Below are positions 6,007 through 7,061 of a stretch of 7,061 nt of DNA, in pieces. Within the stretch, counting starts at the first letter, position 1. The number at the start of each line of letters is the position of its first letter. Both the position numbers and the translations under genes were made by a program. The notes under the pieces were generated by a model that was given only the letters and a program-made list of their open reading frames with translations, ran no database searches and had not been told where the DNA came from. Source of the DNA: Fidelibacterota bacterium UBA2125 (GTDB lineage: Bacteria > Fidelibacterota > Marinisomatia > Marinisomatales > S15-B10); assembly GCA_002329125.1 (NCBI GenBank), contig DCXX01000099.1:3374-10434 (forward strand). Direction: 5' to 3'.

Positions 6007-6900
6007 TTACCATCTTATGGCCAAAGAGATCCCTCCTACGCCAGACCGGGCGAAGGGAGAAAATGTCAGCCCCATTGCAGATTCTGTGTTTGGTGCCAAT
6101 AAGCGACGTCTCGTCTCAATGAATGCATCAAAGGCACTAAAAAGATGATTGAACATAATGGCTGTAACGGTGTAGGTAGCCAGCTTGTATGCATCATTTG
6201 ATTCTACCCGTTGGTCCAGATAATTGTTCTTGAAATCTGTCATGACAAGGATTTCAACGCTGTCCCCTACAGACTTTTCCTTTTCCCACCAGCCGTTACT
6301 TCCGTCTTCCTTGAAAAGATCCGACCATCCCGAAACAAATTGATCATACTTTCCAATGTTTTCATAAAATTCATGATCTCTCACAACTTCAACACCTTCA
6401 ATCCAGTCCCGCCCGCAAAGGGAGTCTGAACTGATGGTGGCTGTCTGGCCGGGAAGAAACAGATTGAGGTGGTGAGTCCCTTCACAGACCACATCACCAT
6501 AACTGGATGTAAGCCACGGTGTCCTCAACCACCATTGATAAAGGTCCCAGTTATCATCGGCGAACTGTTCGTATTCAAATTCTATTTTTTCACCACGCTT
6601 GGAAAATGACCTCCAACTCATCCATGCCGCCGCTTCCAACCCAACAAAAAAGATAGCTTTTTTCTTTGCTCCGGCATACCACTCCCCCATACCGGGAACG
6701 GCCATGGAAAGAATCAGCCCTCTGGCTGGATAAATAGTACTATCCGCTTCAGCCTGAGCTGAATCCATTTCTGCCTCCAGCTGGATCAGCGGCAGTGGGC
6801 CATGAAAACGGGGCTCATAATTGAGAAGCTTAGAACCACTTGAATAAAGAGGTACAATAAGGATCAGCATGACCGATATCTGTTTTATCTGTTTTGTCAT
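6007..6900 (-). CDS. DUF5683-like exported or membrane protein of unknown function
   Basis: No established function is known to me. Residues 1-22 are a Sec-type signal or anchor (K3, K6, then VMLILIVPLYSSG). The best landmark is LILSMAVPGMGEWYAGAKKK at 62-81, followed by a hydrophobic stretch AIFFVGLEAAAWMSW (82-96). This resembles the PGxGQxYNG-plus-helix start of DUF5683 proteins common in Bacteroidota and relatives. A second landmark, AIMFNHLFSAFDAFIETRR at 247-265, matches the conserved NHxxSAxDA helix seen near the end of that group. Between them lies a roughly 140-residue, Trp/Tyr-rich polar insert (106-240) with two cysteines (C139, C162) that could pair in the periplasm. The C-terminus (GLTFSPFARSGVGGISLAIRW) looks like beta-strand ending in an aromatic residue. 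Its ATG directly follows the stop of the upstream gene, and bamD follows after 10 nt. This suggests an envelope role, which is inference from context. Family assignment is from memory of motifs only. Confidence 0.6.
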   Translation of the reverse strand: MTKQIKQISVMLILIVPLYSSGSKLLNYEPRFHGPLPLIQLEAEMDSAQAEADSTIYPARGLILSMAVPGMGEWYAGAKKKAIFFVGLEAAAWMSWRSFSKRGEKIEFEYEQFADDNWDLYQWWLRTPWLTSSYGDVVCEGTHHLNLFLPGQTATISSDSLCGRDWIEGVEVVRDHEFYENIGKYDQFVSGWSDLFKEDGSNGWWEKEKSVGDSVEILVMTDFKNNYLDQRVESNDAYKLATYTVTAIMFNHLFSAFDAFIETRRRLLAPNTESAMGLTFSPFARSGVGGISLAIRW

Positions 6901-7061
6901 TTAGAATCCGAAGAGAAGGGTAAAGTAAAACCGTGAGTCGCCGCCATACTCGTGATTTAGCGCAGTGAATTTATCTAATCCCCTGTGTAATTCCACGGCA
7001 ATTCCCGTCGGGTAATTATAAAATGAAAAACCGCCAAACCGGAGCTGAACTCCCGCCGATC
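6901..7061 (-). CDS. C-terminal end of a probable outer-membrane beta-barrel protein, partial
   Basis: Only the last 52 codons before a TAA at 6901-6903 are inside the window, and the frame is open to the edge. The piece is rich in Gly and aromatic residues, with alternating strand-like segments: VQLRFGGFSFYNYPTGIAVE, a polar turn, then SRFYFTLLFGF at the terminus. A final amphipathic strand ending in Phe is the classic outer-membrane beta-signal recognised by BamA/BamD, so a barrel or barrel-ended surface protein is likely. Which family it belongs to cannot be told from this fragment; a WD40/TolB-like exported protein ending in such a strand is another possibility. The stop abuts the ATG of the next gene with no spacer, so it belongs to the same operon as the DUF5683-like gene and bamD. 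Confidence 0.55.
   Translation of the reverse strand, partial: SAGVQLRFGGFSFYNYPTGIAVELHRGLDKFTALNHEYGGDSRFYFTLLFGF

Overview
The window is a densely packed, single-strand stretch of bacterial chromosome. All ten recognisable genes lie on the minus strand and are transcribed from high to low coordinates. The content is mainly housekeeping: envelope biogenesis, NAD synthesis, ion transport, cell division and the heat-shock chaperone set. BamD and a protein with an outer-membrane-type C-terminus point to a diderm. The DUF5683-like protein next to bamD, together with moderate GC content, suggests the FCB superphylum, perhaps a marine Marinimicrobia/SAR406-type lineage. That placement is inference from gene content and protein flavour, not proof.

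Layout in order of transcription. (1) 7061-6901: the last 52 codons of a probable outer-membrane beta-barrel protein. The next gene's ATG follows its stop codon directly. (2) 6900-6007: an exported or membrane-anchored DUF5683-like protein of unknown function. (3) 5996-5235: lipoprotein BamD of the outer-membrane assembly machine. (4) 5232-4651: nadD, starting 2 nt after bamD at a TTG codon with a strong Shine-Dalgarno sequence that lies inside bamD. (5) A 131-nt gap, then a CaCA-family Na+/Ca2+ exchanger (4519-3599). (6) A 124-nt gap holding a near-perfect hairpin and a plausible promoter, then ftsE and ftsX (3474-1961), coupled by an ATGA overlap. (7) A 73-nt gap with a tandem hexamer, an imperfect inverted repeat and a weak promoter-like pair, then hrcA, grpE and dnaJ (1887 to the left edge). 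hrcA and grpE overlap by 8 nt. dnaJ starts at TTG, one codon after the grpE stop and in the same frame. dnaJ is cut by the window edge inside or just after the J-domain.

The genes fall into three functional blocks: outer-membrane assembly with NadD, the FtsEX division ABC complex, and the HrcA-controlled GrpE/DnaJ co-chaperones of DnaK. dnaK itself is not in view. No mobile element, CRISPR array, tRNA, rRNA, prophage or defence gene was recognised, and no gene-free stretch exceeds 300 bases. I found no convincing new system. The items worth a second look are the DUF5683-like neighbour of bamD, the absence of a canonical CIRCE operator upstream of hrcA, the in-frame grpE-TAG-CCC-TTG-dnaJ junction, and small structured motifs in the two promoter-bearing gaps.
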